Assembly: GCA_963817035.1 (NCBI GenBank)
Contig: CAWFMM010000004.1
Span: 1,736,001-1,800,000, forward strand
From: AC-49 sp963817035
Lineage (GTDB): Bacteria > Actinomycetota > Thermoleophilia > Solirubrobacterales > Solirubrobacteraceae
Direction of reading: 5' to 3'
Length of the DNA stretch: 64,000 nucleotides
The notes under the pieces are model-generated. The model did not search any database. It was not told where the DNA came from and was given only the letters and a program-made list of their open reading frames with translations. Made by a program: the position numbers and the translations under genes. Each line of letters begins with the position of its first letter. Positions within the stretch are counted from its first letter, which is position 1. Below, in pieces: positions 20,563-30,178 of the stretch.

Positions 20563-21825
20563 TCAGCCGGGTTGCAGCGCCTCGTCGAACACGAGCCGGC
20601 CGTCGCGGACGCGGTAGCCGGCGAACTGGTTCAGTGACGTGTCGCCACGCTTGTCGATCGAGTAGGTCCCGAGTGCGGAGTTGCGGTTGCGCAGCGCGAG
20701 GAACGCGTCGATCACCGCCTGGTGCTGAGCGCCCTTGGAGCCTGCGGTCTTGATCGACTGCAGCACGGCCTGCATCGCCTCGTAGCCGAAGACGGCGTCG
20801 GCCGACGGGGCGTGGTGGTTGGCCGCCGCGAACGCCGCCGCGAAGCGCCGCCCGCCCGCGGACATCAGGCTGGGCGGCAGCGCGGGCGAGGTCAGGTAGA
20901 GGGCCGCCTGCGTGCTGGGAGCGAGGCTCGTGACGAAGTCGCCGGTCGCGAGCTGGGCCGGTGCGAAGAGCTTCGCGTCGGGGACCTCGTTGTGGACCGC
21001 GTCGATCGCTGCGGCGGCATGGTCGGCGGCAACCGACCCGAAGAACACGCAGTCGGCGCCCGATGTCTTGACCTCGAGCGCCTGCTTGCTGACGTCGGTC
21101 GCGTCGGGCTCGATGACGTCCTCGCCGAGCACCTCGATGCCGGCCGCGGGAGCCGTCCCGGCGACGACCTCGGCCAACCCGTCGCCGTCGAACAGCTCGG
21201 CGTCGTGGAGGATGTACAGCTCGGTGCAGCCCTGGTCGACCATGTACTGGGCCACCACCGCGCCCTGGACGGTGTCGGACGGCATCACCCGTCCGAACGT
21301 GCGCATCGCCGTCGGGTAGTACTTGTCGGGCTCGCCCTTGTCGGCGCCGACTCCCCCCTGGGTCAGGCCGACCGCGGTGCTCGTCGGCGAGACCTGGAGG
21401 ATCCCGACCGCGTTGGTCACCGGGATCGAGATCGCCGACGCGCCCGAATCAAGGTCGCCGAGGTAGGCGATCGTCGTGTGGTCCTGCGCTGCGGTACGGG
21501 CGTTGGAGGACGTCGCGTCGGGCTCCCAGCCGCCCTTCTTGGCCGTCGAGTCGTCGAGGCTGATGTAGCGGATCGTGTACCTGCCGACCCGATCGCCGTG
21601 CTCGCGCAGCGCCATCTGCTCGGCGTCGCGGACGTCGAGCGCGTCCTGACGGCGGGGACCGTTGAACGGCAGGCTCGAGTAGATCGTCAGCGTCGTCCCG
21701 CTTGGCACCGTGGTGCCTTTGGACTTCGAGCTGCCACAGCCCGCCACCAGCGCGGCCAGCACGAGCAGTGCGACGCCCGCCGACACGAGGCGTGCGCAAC
21801 GCGGACATCCTCCGTTGAGACCCAA
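20563..21825 (-). CDS. Leu/Ile/Val-type substrate-binding lipoprotein (ABC transporter)
   Basis: A 420-residue extracytoplasmic binding protein. It has a lipoprotein signal peptide with lipobox LVAG-C (Cys30) and a periplasmic-binding fold of the branched-chain amino acid type (LTIYSSLPFNG, then GAVVAQYMVDQG, DCVFFGSVAADHAAA). The ligand is unknown; no permease or ATPase genes are adjacent, so it may work with a distant transporter or as a sensor. The start is taken as TTG 21825; TACAAT lies 15 nt upstream (21846-21841). GTG further in would remove the positive charges of the signal peptide. Confidence 0.78.
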   Translation of the reverse strand: MGLNGGCPRCARLVSAGVALLVLAALVAGCGSSKSKGTTVPSGTTLTIYSSLPFNGPRRQDALDVRDAEQMALREHGDRVGRYTIRYISLDDSTAKKGGWEPDATSSNARTAAQDHTTIAYLGDLDSGASAISIPVTNAVGILQVSPTSTAVGLTQGGVGADKGEPDKYYPTAMRTFGRVMPSDTVQGAVVAQYMVDQGCTELYILHDAELFDGDGLAEVVAGTAPAAGIEVLGEDVIEPDATDVSKQALEVKTSGADCVFFGSVAADHAAAAIDAVHNEVPDAKLFAPAQLATGDFVTSLAPSTQAALYLTSPALPPSLMSAGGRRFAAAFAAANHHAPSADAVFGYEAMQAVLQSIKTAGSKGAQHQAVIDAFLALRNRNSALGTYSIDKRGDTSLNQFAGYRVRDGRLVFDEALQPG

Positions 21826-21896
21826 GACGACCAGTCGGCGATTGTAGGCGTTGGGCGCGTCGGCGCGGCGCAGACGCACGACGTTCGCCTGCGCGG

Positions 21897-22061
21897 TCAG
21901 TGCTCGCGATTGCCAGGCAGGTTCGGCGAGACGATGCGCCAGCCGGCGGCCAGGATGATGATCAGGATCGCGAGCAGGAACGCGTCAAACGACTTGGCGC
22001 CCACGGACCAGAGGACGATCCAGGTGCAGAAGGCGGCGGTGGCGGTTGCGATGAAGCCCAT
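21897..22061 (-). CDS. 54-residue membrane protein
   Basis: A short frame with two predicted membrane helices: about residues 3-21 (Ala/Thr/Trp-rich, FCTWIVLW) and 25-44 (AFLLAILIIILAAGWRIV), joined by a short GAKSFD turn. This is a small two-helix hairpin protein. The ATG is 13 nt after the DUF1835 gene stop, and TAGGAT (22077-22072) lies 10 nt before it and shares the TAG stop codon of that gene. Hydrophobic pattern, codon use and start context all suggest a real gene. The function is unknown. Confidence 0.6.
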   Translation of the reverse strand: MGFIATATAAFCTWIVLWSVGAKSFDAFLLAILIIILAAGWRIVSPNLPGNREH

Positions 22062-22071
22062 GTGACCGCTG

Positions 22072-22077
22072 ATCCTA
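22072..22077 (-). promoter_or_regulatory. -10 TAGGAT of the small membrane protein gene
   Basis: TAGGAT lies 10 nt before the ATG at 22061 and overlaps the stop codon of the gene before it. Confidence 0.4.
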
Positions 22078-22944
22078 TCCCACGCGGCGGGTGTCGGGGT
22101 CCCACCAGAATCGCGGCTCCGGGCCGGTCAGGTGGACGCCGCCGAGCCAGCGATCGATCTGCTCATTGCGGCGCTCGCCGCTCAGAACGGCGCGCCCTGC
22201 ATCGGTCAACTCAAAGCCGGTCCAGTCGCCTTCGGCCAACTCTGAGAGGCCACGCAGGCGGCTTTCGAGGACCGCGTCTGAGGCGAATGGGCGCTCCTCG
22301 GCCACGGGGTCCAGCGCGACGAGCTCGGCCAGCGGTGCCGGCAGGCGGCCCAGCAGCTGGCGCTCGGTGCGCGATAGGCCGTCGGTGCACGCCGGCAGCT
22401 CCTCGAGCGCGCGTCCAAGCGCCGGACCGAGGTCAGGCAGCTCCGGCGTCCCGGCCAGCCAAAGGTCCTGCAGCGCGTGCGGGTCTGGAGCGGTGAACGC
22501 CGCCCACGCACGGCGCGCGACGGCCAGCGCCGACTCGCCGAGCGGTCGCCCGGACGCGTGGCGCAGCAGCAGCGGCGTGCGACCCTCGCGGGGCAGCGCC
22601 ATCAGATCGATCGGACCGTTGTGCTCGGCCAGGCGATCGAGGACCTGGATCAGCTGGAGCTGGTCGTAGACGTCGTCCTCGAACCACAGGATGACCTTGT
22701 CCGACGGCTCCAGCGCGGCGACCTCGGCGTCGCGCGCGGCGAACGAGATCCGCGCCTCGTCGTAGTCCGCCCATCCCTGATCGGCGAGGAACCGTGCGCG
22801 GACGAGGGCGAGCTCCTCGGGGACGACCGCGGGGACCGGGCCCTCGTGCAGCACGTCGCGCCAGACGAGGATCCGCGTGTGACTGTCGCGCGCCGCCGCG
22901 AGGTCGGCAGCGGCGGCATCGCCGTTGATGATGTTCAGGTTCAC
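22075..22944 (-). CDS. DUF1835 (and probable DUF3658) domain protein
   Basis: A 289-residue protein. The N-terminus LNIINGDAAAADL followed by ILVWRDVLHEGPVP is the DUF1835 signature; the C-terminal part (FELTDAGRAVLSG...WLGG) resembles the DUF3658 domain that usually accompanies it and looks winged-helix-like. The role of the family is not established. The GTG start at 22944 overlaps the trpA stop by 4 nt (GTGA), so it is translationally coupled to trpA and may be an accessory of that operon or a passenger. The longer open frame upstream is a trpA shadow. Confidence 0.8.
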   Translation of the reverse strand: MNLNIINGDAAAADLAAARDSHTRILVWRDVLHEGPVPAVVPEELALVRARFLADQGWADYDEARISFAARDAEVAALEPSDKVILWFEDDVYDQLQLIQVLDRLAEHNGPIDLMALPREGRTPLLLRHASGRPLGESALAVARRAWAAFTAPDPHALQDLWLAGTPELPDLGPALGRALEELPACTDGLSRTERQLLGRLPAPLAELVALDPVAEERPFASDAVLESRLRGLSELAEGDWTGFELTDAGRAVLSGERRNEQIDRWLGGVHLTGPEPRFWWDPDTRRVG

Positions 22945-23749
22945 GGGGCCGGCGCTTCGCGCAGTGCCTGCGCGAACTGCGTGACGAGCTCGCAGATGTC
23001 CTCGCCCTCGGCCACCGCGCGCACGAGCCGCGTGCCGACGATCACGCCGTCGGCGCCGGCCCGCGCCGCCTCGACAGCCTGGACCGGGGTTCCGATCCCG
23101 AAGCCGACGGCGACCGGGACGTCGGTGTGCGAGCGGGCGCGCTCGACGACGCCACCGAGCGTGTCGGCCAGCACCGCGCGCTCGCCGGTTGTGCCGACAG
23201 TCGAGACGGTGTAGAGGAAGCCGCGAGCCTTCGGCCCGATCCGCGCCATCCGTTCGTCGGTCGTCGTCGGGGCGACGAGGGGGATCAGCGCGACCCCGGC
23301 GGCGTCGGTCGCGGCACGGACCTCGTCGGCCTCCTCGAGCGGTAGATCGGGGACGATCAGGCCACTGACGCCAGAGTCGACGAGCCGCTGGGCGAATGTG
23401 TGCGCGCCGTGGATGAGGACGAGATTGGCGTAGCACATGATCACCACGGCGACACGGTCGGCGAGGCTTTCGGCGAGGCCGAGCACGTCGCTTGTCGTCG
23501 TGCCATTGGCCAGCGCGGCGGTGCCGGCGGCGTGGATGACCGGTCCGTCGGCGAGCGGGTCGGAGTACGGGATTCCCAGCTCGACCAGGTCGGCGCCGCC
23601 GTCGGCGTACGCGATGCCGACCGCCTTGGACGCGTCGAGGTCGGGGTAGCCGCCCATCAGGTAGGGCATCAGCGCCGCGCGCTTCTCGCTCTGGGCGAAC
23701 GTGTCGGCGATGCGCTGGATGCCGGTCGTCGTGGTCGGATCGGAGGTGT

Positions 23750-23753
<4 letters not shown>
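22941..23753 (-). CDS. trpA: Tryptophan synthase alpha subunit
   Basis: Cleaves indole-3-glycerol phosphate; indole passes through the tunnel to TrpB. The 270-residue TIM barrel has MPYLMGGYPD, the catalytic glutamate in VELGIPYSDPLADGPVI and phosphate-binding loops GFGIGTP and GVIVGTRLV. ATG 23753 overlaps the trpB stop by 4 nt (ATGA). Confidence 0.96.
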
Positions 23754-24909
<1,156 letters not shown>

Positions 24910-24913
<4 letters not shown>

Positions 24914-25563
24914 GCAGGGACCTCGTTGGTGGCGTGCACCGCGTGCGCGAACGCGATCAGCTTCTGCGGAGCCTTGTGGCCCGGTGTCGATTCGGTTCCC
25001 GATGCGACGTCGACCGCAAACGGGTGGGTGGCGGCGATCGCCTCGGCGACGTTGTCGGGGTTCAGGCCGCCACCGAGGATCAGCGGCAGCTTCGAGCGCC
25101 GCGTCGTGACGAGCGTCCAGTCGAACGTCTCCCCCGTTCCGCCGCGCTTGCCTGGCCGTGAGGCGTCGAGTAGGTGGAAGTCGGTGTGGAAGGCCTCGAT
25201 CGCCTGCATGTCGGCCTTACCGCCGACCGGCATCGCCTTGATGACCTGGCAGCCCGTCCGGCGCGCGACCTCGGCGCAGAACGCGGGACCCTCGTCGCCG
25301 TGCAACTGGATCATCGTCAGCCCGATCGCGTCGGCGGCACGCGCGACCTCGTCGAGCGTCGGATTGACGAACACGCCGACGAACTCCGGGCCGCCGCGGC
25401 GCAGGCCGGTGACGATCCGCTGCGCCTCGGTCGGGTCGCAGCGGCGCGGCGAGCCGTCCCACAGGATCATCCCGAGCGCCCAGGCACCCGCCTCGGCCGC
25501 CAGCTGGGCGTCCTCGAGGTTGGTCAGGCCGCAGAACTTGATGCGAGGGGTGTCGTGGTCCAC
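24910..25563 (-). CDS. trpF: Phosphoribosylanthranilate isomerase
   Basis: Amadori rearrangement step of tryptophan synthesis. The 217-residue TIM barrel has the catalytic cysteine in IKFCGLTNLEDA, the QLHGDE motif, the catalytic aspartate in LLDASRPGKRGGTG and LILGGGLNPDNV. An ATG at 25572 is in frame, but it overlaps TACGAT (25576-25571), a -10 element 7 nt before GTG 25563, so GTG is the more likely start. It heads the trpF-trpB-trpA-DUF1835 operon. Confidence 0.93.
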
Positions 25564-25570
25564 GTTGCAC

Positions 25571-25626
25571 ATCGTAGGCGGCGCTGGTCCGCGGAGTTCG
25601 ATCCAGCGTCGAGAGTGTCGTAGCGT
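25571..25626. promoter_or_regulatory. Divergent -10 elements for trpF and a VOC gene
   Basis: The minus-strand TACGAT (25576-25571) is 7 nt before trpF GTG 25563; the plus-strand TAGCGT (25621-25626) is 6 nt before ATG 25633. There is no room for a trp leader peptide or attenuator. Confidence 0.5.
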
Positions 25627-25632
25627 GGGTCC

Positions 25633-26025
25633 ATGACCACGACTCCCACCTCCTTCATCACCGGCGTCGACTTCGTCGCCGTCCCCGCCAAGGACTTCGA
25701 GGCCTCGGTCCGTTTCTACGGCACCGTCCTCGGCCTCCCGGCCGGCAAGCGCTGGGGCGAGATGCCGGGCGCCGAGTTCCAGGCCGGCAACCTGACGATC
25801 GCGATCATGGAGCCGACCGCGTTCGGCCAGCAGTTCGACGCCCACAGCCTGTCGATCGCCTTCCAGGTCGACGACGTCGCGGCGACCCGCGCGCATCTCG
25901 AGGCCCAGGGCGTCGAGTTCGTCAGCGAGATGATCGACAGCGGCGTCTGCCACCAGGCGATCTTCCTCGACCCCGCCGGCAACGTGCTCGACATCCACCA
26001 CCGCTACGCCCCGAACGAGGAGTAG
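25633..26025 (+). CDS. VOC superfamily (glyoxalase-like) protein
   Basis: A 130-residue vicinal-oxygen-chelate fold protein: paired beta-alpha-beta-beta-beta units starting FITGVDFVAVPAKDFEASVRFYGTVLG (written in part) with the second unit from IAFQVDDVAATRAHLEAQGV. It ends with the typical FLDPAGNVLDIHHRY. The substrate is unknown; dioxygenases, lyases and resistance proteins share this fold. ATG 25633 has TAGCGT 6 nt upstream. Confidence 0.8.
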   Translation: MTTTPTSFITGVDFVAVPAKDFEASVRFYGTVLGLPAGKRWGEMPGAEFQAGNLTIAIMEPTAFGQQFDAHSLSIAFQVDDVAATRAHLEAQGVEFVSEMIDSGVCHQAIFLDPAGNVLDIHHRYAPNEE

Positions 26026-26033
26026 CGCACGCG

Positions 26034-26351
26034 TCAGCTGCCCGCCACGTCCTCCAGGCTGCGCGAGCTCGCGATCGTGTGGAACTGGACGTCGGGCGGC
26101 GCGGTCAGCGCAGCGGGCACCGCGGCCATGAACTCCGCGACGTGGGGCGTCGCGAAGTGCTGCTGCAGCGCCTCGTCGCTGACCCACTCCTCGACCACGA
26201 CGAACCGGTTCTCCTGCTCGGTGTCCTCATAGAAGCGGTAGCCCATGCAGCCGGCCTCGGCGCGCGAGGCGGCGGCGACGGTCTGGGCCACGCGAATGAG
26301 CGTCTCGCGGTGCTCGGGGTCGGTCTGGACGCGTCCGATGACAACGATCAT
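26034..26351 (-). CDS. Antibiotic biosynthesis monooxygenase-fold (ABM/YgiN-like) protein
   Basis: A 105-residue ferredoxin-like alpha-beta protein of the ABM family (MIVVIGRVQTDPEHRETL, later FVVVEEWVSDEALQQHFATP). Members are cofactor-free quinone oxygenases or unknown. AGGAG lies 5 nt before the ATG. It converges on the VOC gene and is downstream of htrA by 29 nt, so it may belong to the htrA transcript. Confidence 0.78.
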   Translation of the reverse strand: MIVVIGRVQTDPEHRETLIRVAQTVAAASRAEAGCMGYRFYEDTEQENRFVVVEEWVSDEALQQHFATPHVAEFMAAVPAALTAPPDVQFHTIASSRSLEDVAGS

Positions 26352-26380
26352 GGTCTCTCCTCGTCGGCTTCAGCGCGATG

Positions 26381-27580
26381 CTACGGAACCGGCGCCTGCT
26401 GCGCCGGTGCAGCGCCGAGCGTCACGTCGAGCTTCAGCGTCTTACCCGCGCGGATGATCGTCACGGTGACGTGGTCGCCGACCTTGTGGCTGGCGATCAG
26501 TCCGCGCAGCTGGTCGGCGCCGTAGACGCCGTCATGGTCGACCCGGGTGATGATGTCGCCGCCGAGCTGAATCTGGGTGCCGCCAATCTCGGCGGCCACG
26601 TTGCCGGGCTTGATGCCCGCCCTCGCGGCGGCGCTGCCCTTGGCGACGGTCTGGACGAGCACGCCGGTGTTGCTCGGCAGGTTCAGCGCCGCGAGCGTCG
26701 CATCGATCGTCTCGGTCGTCACACCGAGGAACGGCGCCTGGATCGTGCCCTGCTTCTCGATCTGCGGGATGACGAGCTTGGCCGTGTCGACCGGGATCGC
26801 GAAGCCGATGCCGATGTTGCCCGACACGCTCCCGCCGGCGGTCTCGATCTGCGAGTTGACGCCGATCACCTCGCCGGCGCCGTCGAGCAGTGGGCCGCCC
26901 GAGTTGCCGGGGTTGATCGCTGCGTCGGTCTGGATGACGTGGTCGATCTTGAAGCCGTTGGGCGCCTGGATCTGGCGCTGCAAGGCCGAGACGACGCCGG
27001 TCGTCAGCGTGCGGTCGAGGCCGAACGGGTTGCCGATCGCGATCGTTGGATCGCCGACCTGCACGTCCTTGGACGAGCCGAGGACGAGCGGGTGCAGACC
27101 GAGCCCCTGTGGGTCGATCTTCAGCACCGCGAGGTCGTCGGAGACGTCGCGGCCGACGATCGTCGCGCTCACCGTCTTGAGATTCGAGCCGCGGACCAGG
27201 ACGTTCGTCGCGCCCTCGATCACGTGCGCGTTGGTCAGGATCGTGCCGTTGCGATCGACCATGAAGCCCGAGCCGGTCGCCGTGCCGCGCTGAACCTGGG
27301 GCACGCCGAAGTTGAAGAACGGATCCGAAGGCTGAACCTGCTGGACGATCGTCGCCGTGATGAACACGACGCCGCCCGCGGCCTCCTTGTAGATGTCGCG
27401 CGCGGTCAGCACATGACCCTCGCTGACGGCCGCCGCATTGACCGCCGCGCCGCCGGGTGCGGCCACGACCTGGGTCACCGTACGCCGCCCGACTCCCATC
27501 ACACCGACGGCCACGGCCACCACGAGACCGCCGGTCAGGGCGCAGACCAGCGCGAGGGCAACCAGATGGCGTGACTTCAT
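26381..27580 (-). CDS. HtrA/DegP-type serine protease with PDZ domain
   Basis: Extracytoplasmic quality-control protease. The 399-residue protein has one N-terminal membrane segment (about residues 7-30), a trypsin-like domain with the triad His (ILTNAHVI), Asp (DDLAVLKI) and Ser (INPGNSGGPL), and a C-terminal PDZ domain (about residues 295-390, with GIKPGNVAAEIGG). AAGGA lies 9 nt before the ATG. A structured 77-nt element (27664-27740) lies upstream, between this gene and trpC. Confidence 0.93.
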   Translation of the reverse strand: MKSRHLVALALVCALTGGLVVAVAVGVMGVGRRTVTQVVAAPGGAAVNAAAVSEGHVLTARDIYKEAAGGVVFITATIVQQVQPSDPFFNFGVPQVQRGTATGSGFMVDRNGTILTNAHVIEGATNVLVRGSNLKTVSATIVGRDVSDDLAVLKIDPQGLGLHPLVLGSSKDVQVGDPTIAIGNPFGLDRTLTTGVVSALQRQIQAPNGFKIDHVIQTDAAINPGNSGGPLLDGAGEVIGVNSQIETAGGSVSGNIGIGFAIPVDTAKLVIPQIEKQGTIQAPFLGVTTETIDATLAALNLPSNTGVLVQTVAKGSAAARAGIKPGNVAAEIGGTQIQLGGDIITRVDHDGVYGADQLRGLIASHKVGDHVTVTIIRAGKTLKLDVTLGAAPAQQAPVP

Positions 27581-27663
27581 GGGCGCAAATCCTTCTAGAC
27601 GGGTCTTTCGGCCGCGCCGATCAGATCCTCAGCGCTGCAACGCCCCGAACGGACAGTGATTCA

Positions 27664-27740
27664 TCCTGTAGGTCCGTGCATGCGTGGTCGGTCGCAGGCG
27701 GTGATCAGCGACCGATCCAAGAAGGTGCGGACTTACAGGA
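27664..27740. other. Nested inverted repeats between trpC and htrA
   Basis: An outer 13-bp stem (27664-27676 with 27728-27740, one G-T pair) encloses an inner perfect 8-bp stem (27688-27695 with 27708-27715, 12-nt loop). It lies 8 nt after the trpC stop and about 84 nt before the htrA ATG, both on the minus strand. It may terminate the trp operon or act in the htrA 5' leader. No U-tract is seen. Confidence 0.45.
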
Positions 27741-27747
27741 CGAGCCA

Positions 27748-28548
27748 CTAGCTGTGGGCGTGGTCGTCCTCATCCCCGCACATCGCGCGGCAGGCCGCCT
27801 CGATGTCCGGCGCGCGCATCAGACCCTCACCGATCAGGACCGCGTCGACACCGATCCGCTCGAGCTCGTCGATCTGCTCGCGGTCGTGGAAGCCGGATTC
27901 CGAGACGACGGTCTTGCCCGCCGGCACGTCGGAGAGCAGCTCGACGGTGCGGTTGATGTCGACCGAGAAGTCGCTGAGATCGCGGTTGTTGATGCCGATC
28001 ACGTCAGCGTCGACGACCTCCAGCGCGCGTTCGAGGTCCGGCTCGTCGTGGACCTCGACCAGCACGTCGAGATCGAGGTCGAGCGCGAGGCCGTACAGCT
28101 CACCGAGCGTCGGCTCGTCGAGTGCGGCGACGATCAGCAACAGCGCATCGGCGCCGGCGGCCGCGGTCTCGTAGACCTGGTACGGATCGACGATGAAGTC
28201 CTTGCGGATGATCGGCAGCGTCGTCGCCGCGCGCGCCTCGTGCAGGTCGGCCAGCGAGCCGCCGAAGTTCGGGCCCTCGGTCAGGACCGAGACGGCGGCG
28301 GCGCCACCGCGCTCGTAGGCCCGGACGATCTCGGTCACGGTCAAACCGGCGCGGATCTCGCCGGCCGACGGCGAGCGGCGCTTGTGCTCGGCAATCAACG
28401 AGACACCGGGGCGCAACAGCGCCTCGGCGAACGGTCTTCCCTCGGGCCGGTCGACGGCCTGGCGCTCGAGCTCGGCCAGCGGCACGTCGCCGCGGCGACG
28501 GCGCACATCCTCCCTCGTCGACTCGACGATCCGCTCGAGCACGTTCAT
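27748..28548 (-). CDS. trpC: Indole-3-glycerol phosphate synthase
   Basis: Ring-closing step of tryptophan synthesis. The 266-residue TIM barrel has LIAEHKRRSPSAG, the catalytic lysine in IRKDFIVDPYQV, INNRDLSDFSVD and VSESGFHDREQI. It is a stand-alone TrpC, not fused to TrpF. The ATG overlaps the trpD stop by 4 nt. The C-terminus ends in a His/Asp-rich tail. Confidence 0.96.
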   Translation of the reverse strand: MNVLERIVESTREDVRRRRGDVPLAELERQAVDRPEGRPFAEALLRPGVSLIAEHKRRSPSAGEIRAGLTVTEIVRAYERGGAAAVSVLTEGPNFGGSLADLHEARAATTLPIIRKDFIVDPYQVYETAAAGADALLLIVAALDEPTLGELYGLALDLDLDVLVEVHDEPDLERALEVVDADVIGINNRDLSDFSVDINRTVELLSDVPAGKTVVSESGFHDREQIDELERIGVDAVLIGEGLMRAPDIEAACRAMCGDEDDHAHS

Positions 28549-29583
28549 CCCGCGACCTCCTGGGGCGCGAGCTCGTTGCTGAGCGTCACGTAGGCGTCCA
28601 GCGAGCGCAAGGCGTGGCCACCGTCGATCGCGGCACGCGCGGCCTCGACGCCGTCGGCGATCGAGTCGACGCCGCCGCCGACGTAGATCGCCGCGCCGGC
28701 GTTGATCAGCGCGAGATCGCGGGCAGGGCCAAGCTCACCGGCGAGGATCGCGCGCGTTGTTGCGGCGTTGTCGTCCGGCGATCCGCCGGCGACAGCGTCG
28801 CCTGCGGGGGCCTGCTCGAGACCAAATTCGGCCGCGGTCACGATTGAGCGTCGAACTCCCCGGTTATCGACCTCGACCACGTGCGTCGGGGCTGACGTGG
28901 ACATCTCGTCGAGACCATCCTCGCCGGACACTACCAGCGCACGATCCACGCCCAAGCGATGCAGCGCTCCTGCCATTCGATCCAGATACGCGGGATCGGC
29001 GACGCCGATCAGCTGGCGCCGCGCGCCGGCCGGGTTGGTCAGCGGGCCGAGGAAGTTGAACACCGTGCGCACCGCGAGCTGGCGGCGCACCGGCACGACG
29101 AAGCGCGTTGCCTGGTGGTGCTGGGGCGCGAACATGAAACCGAAGCCAACGCCGTCGATGCATCGACCGACGGCGGCCGGTGGGAGGTCGATCCGCGCGC
29201 CGAGCGCCTCGAGCAGATCGGCGCTGCCGCTGCGGCTCGTCGCCGAACGGTTTCCGTGCTTGGCGACCGCGCAGCCCGCGCCGCTGGCGATCAGCGCCGC
29301 GGTCGTCGAGACGTTGAACGTCGAGCGCCCGCCCCCGGTTCCGGCAGTGTCGATCAGGTCGTGGCGCTCGGTGTCGACGTGGGCGGCGAGGTCGCGCATC
29401 GCGCTGGCCAGGCCGGCGATCTCGTCCTCGGTCTCGCCCTTGGTTCTCAGCGCGATCAGGAAGCCGGCGATCTCGACCTCGGTCGCATCGCCGGACATGA
29501 TCGTGCGCAAGACCTCCTCGGCCTGGCTGCGCTCGAGGTCGGCGCCCGACGCCAGCGCGTCGATCGCCTTGGTCAGGATCGGC

Positions 29584-29591
<8 letters not shown>
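28545..29591 (-). CDS. trpD: Anthranilate phosphoribosyltransferase
   Basis: Transfers phosphoribose from PRPP to anthranilate. The 348-residue protein has the glycine-rich PRPP loop DTAGTGGGRSTFNVST and the anthranilate-site region AKHGNRSATSRSGSADLLEALG (given in part), then FAPQHHQA and FNFLGPLTNPA. ATG 29591 overlaps the trpG 3' end by 8 nt. Confidence 0.96.
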
Positions 29592-30165
<574 letters not shown>

Positions 30166-30178
30166 GGAACGTGGTCTC

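Noticed and set aside
25564..25572. ATG 25572 as the trpF start
   Set aside because: It overlaps the TACGAT element; GTG 25563 at 7 nt spacing fits the pattern of neighbouring genes better.
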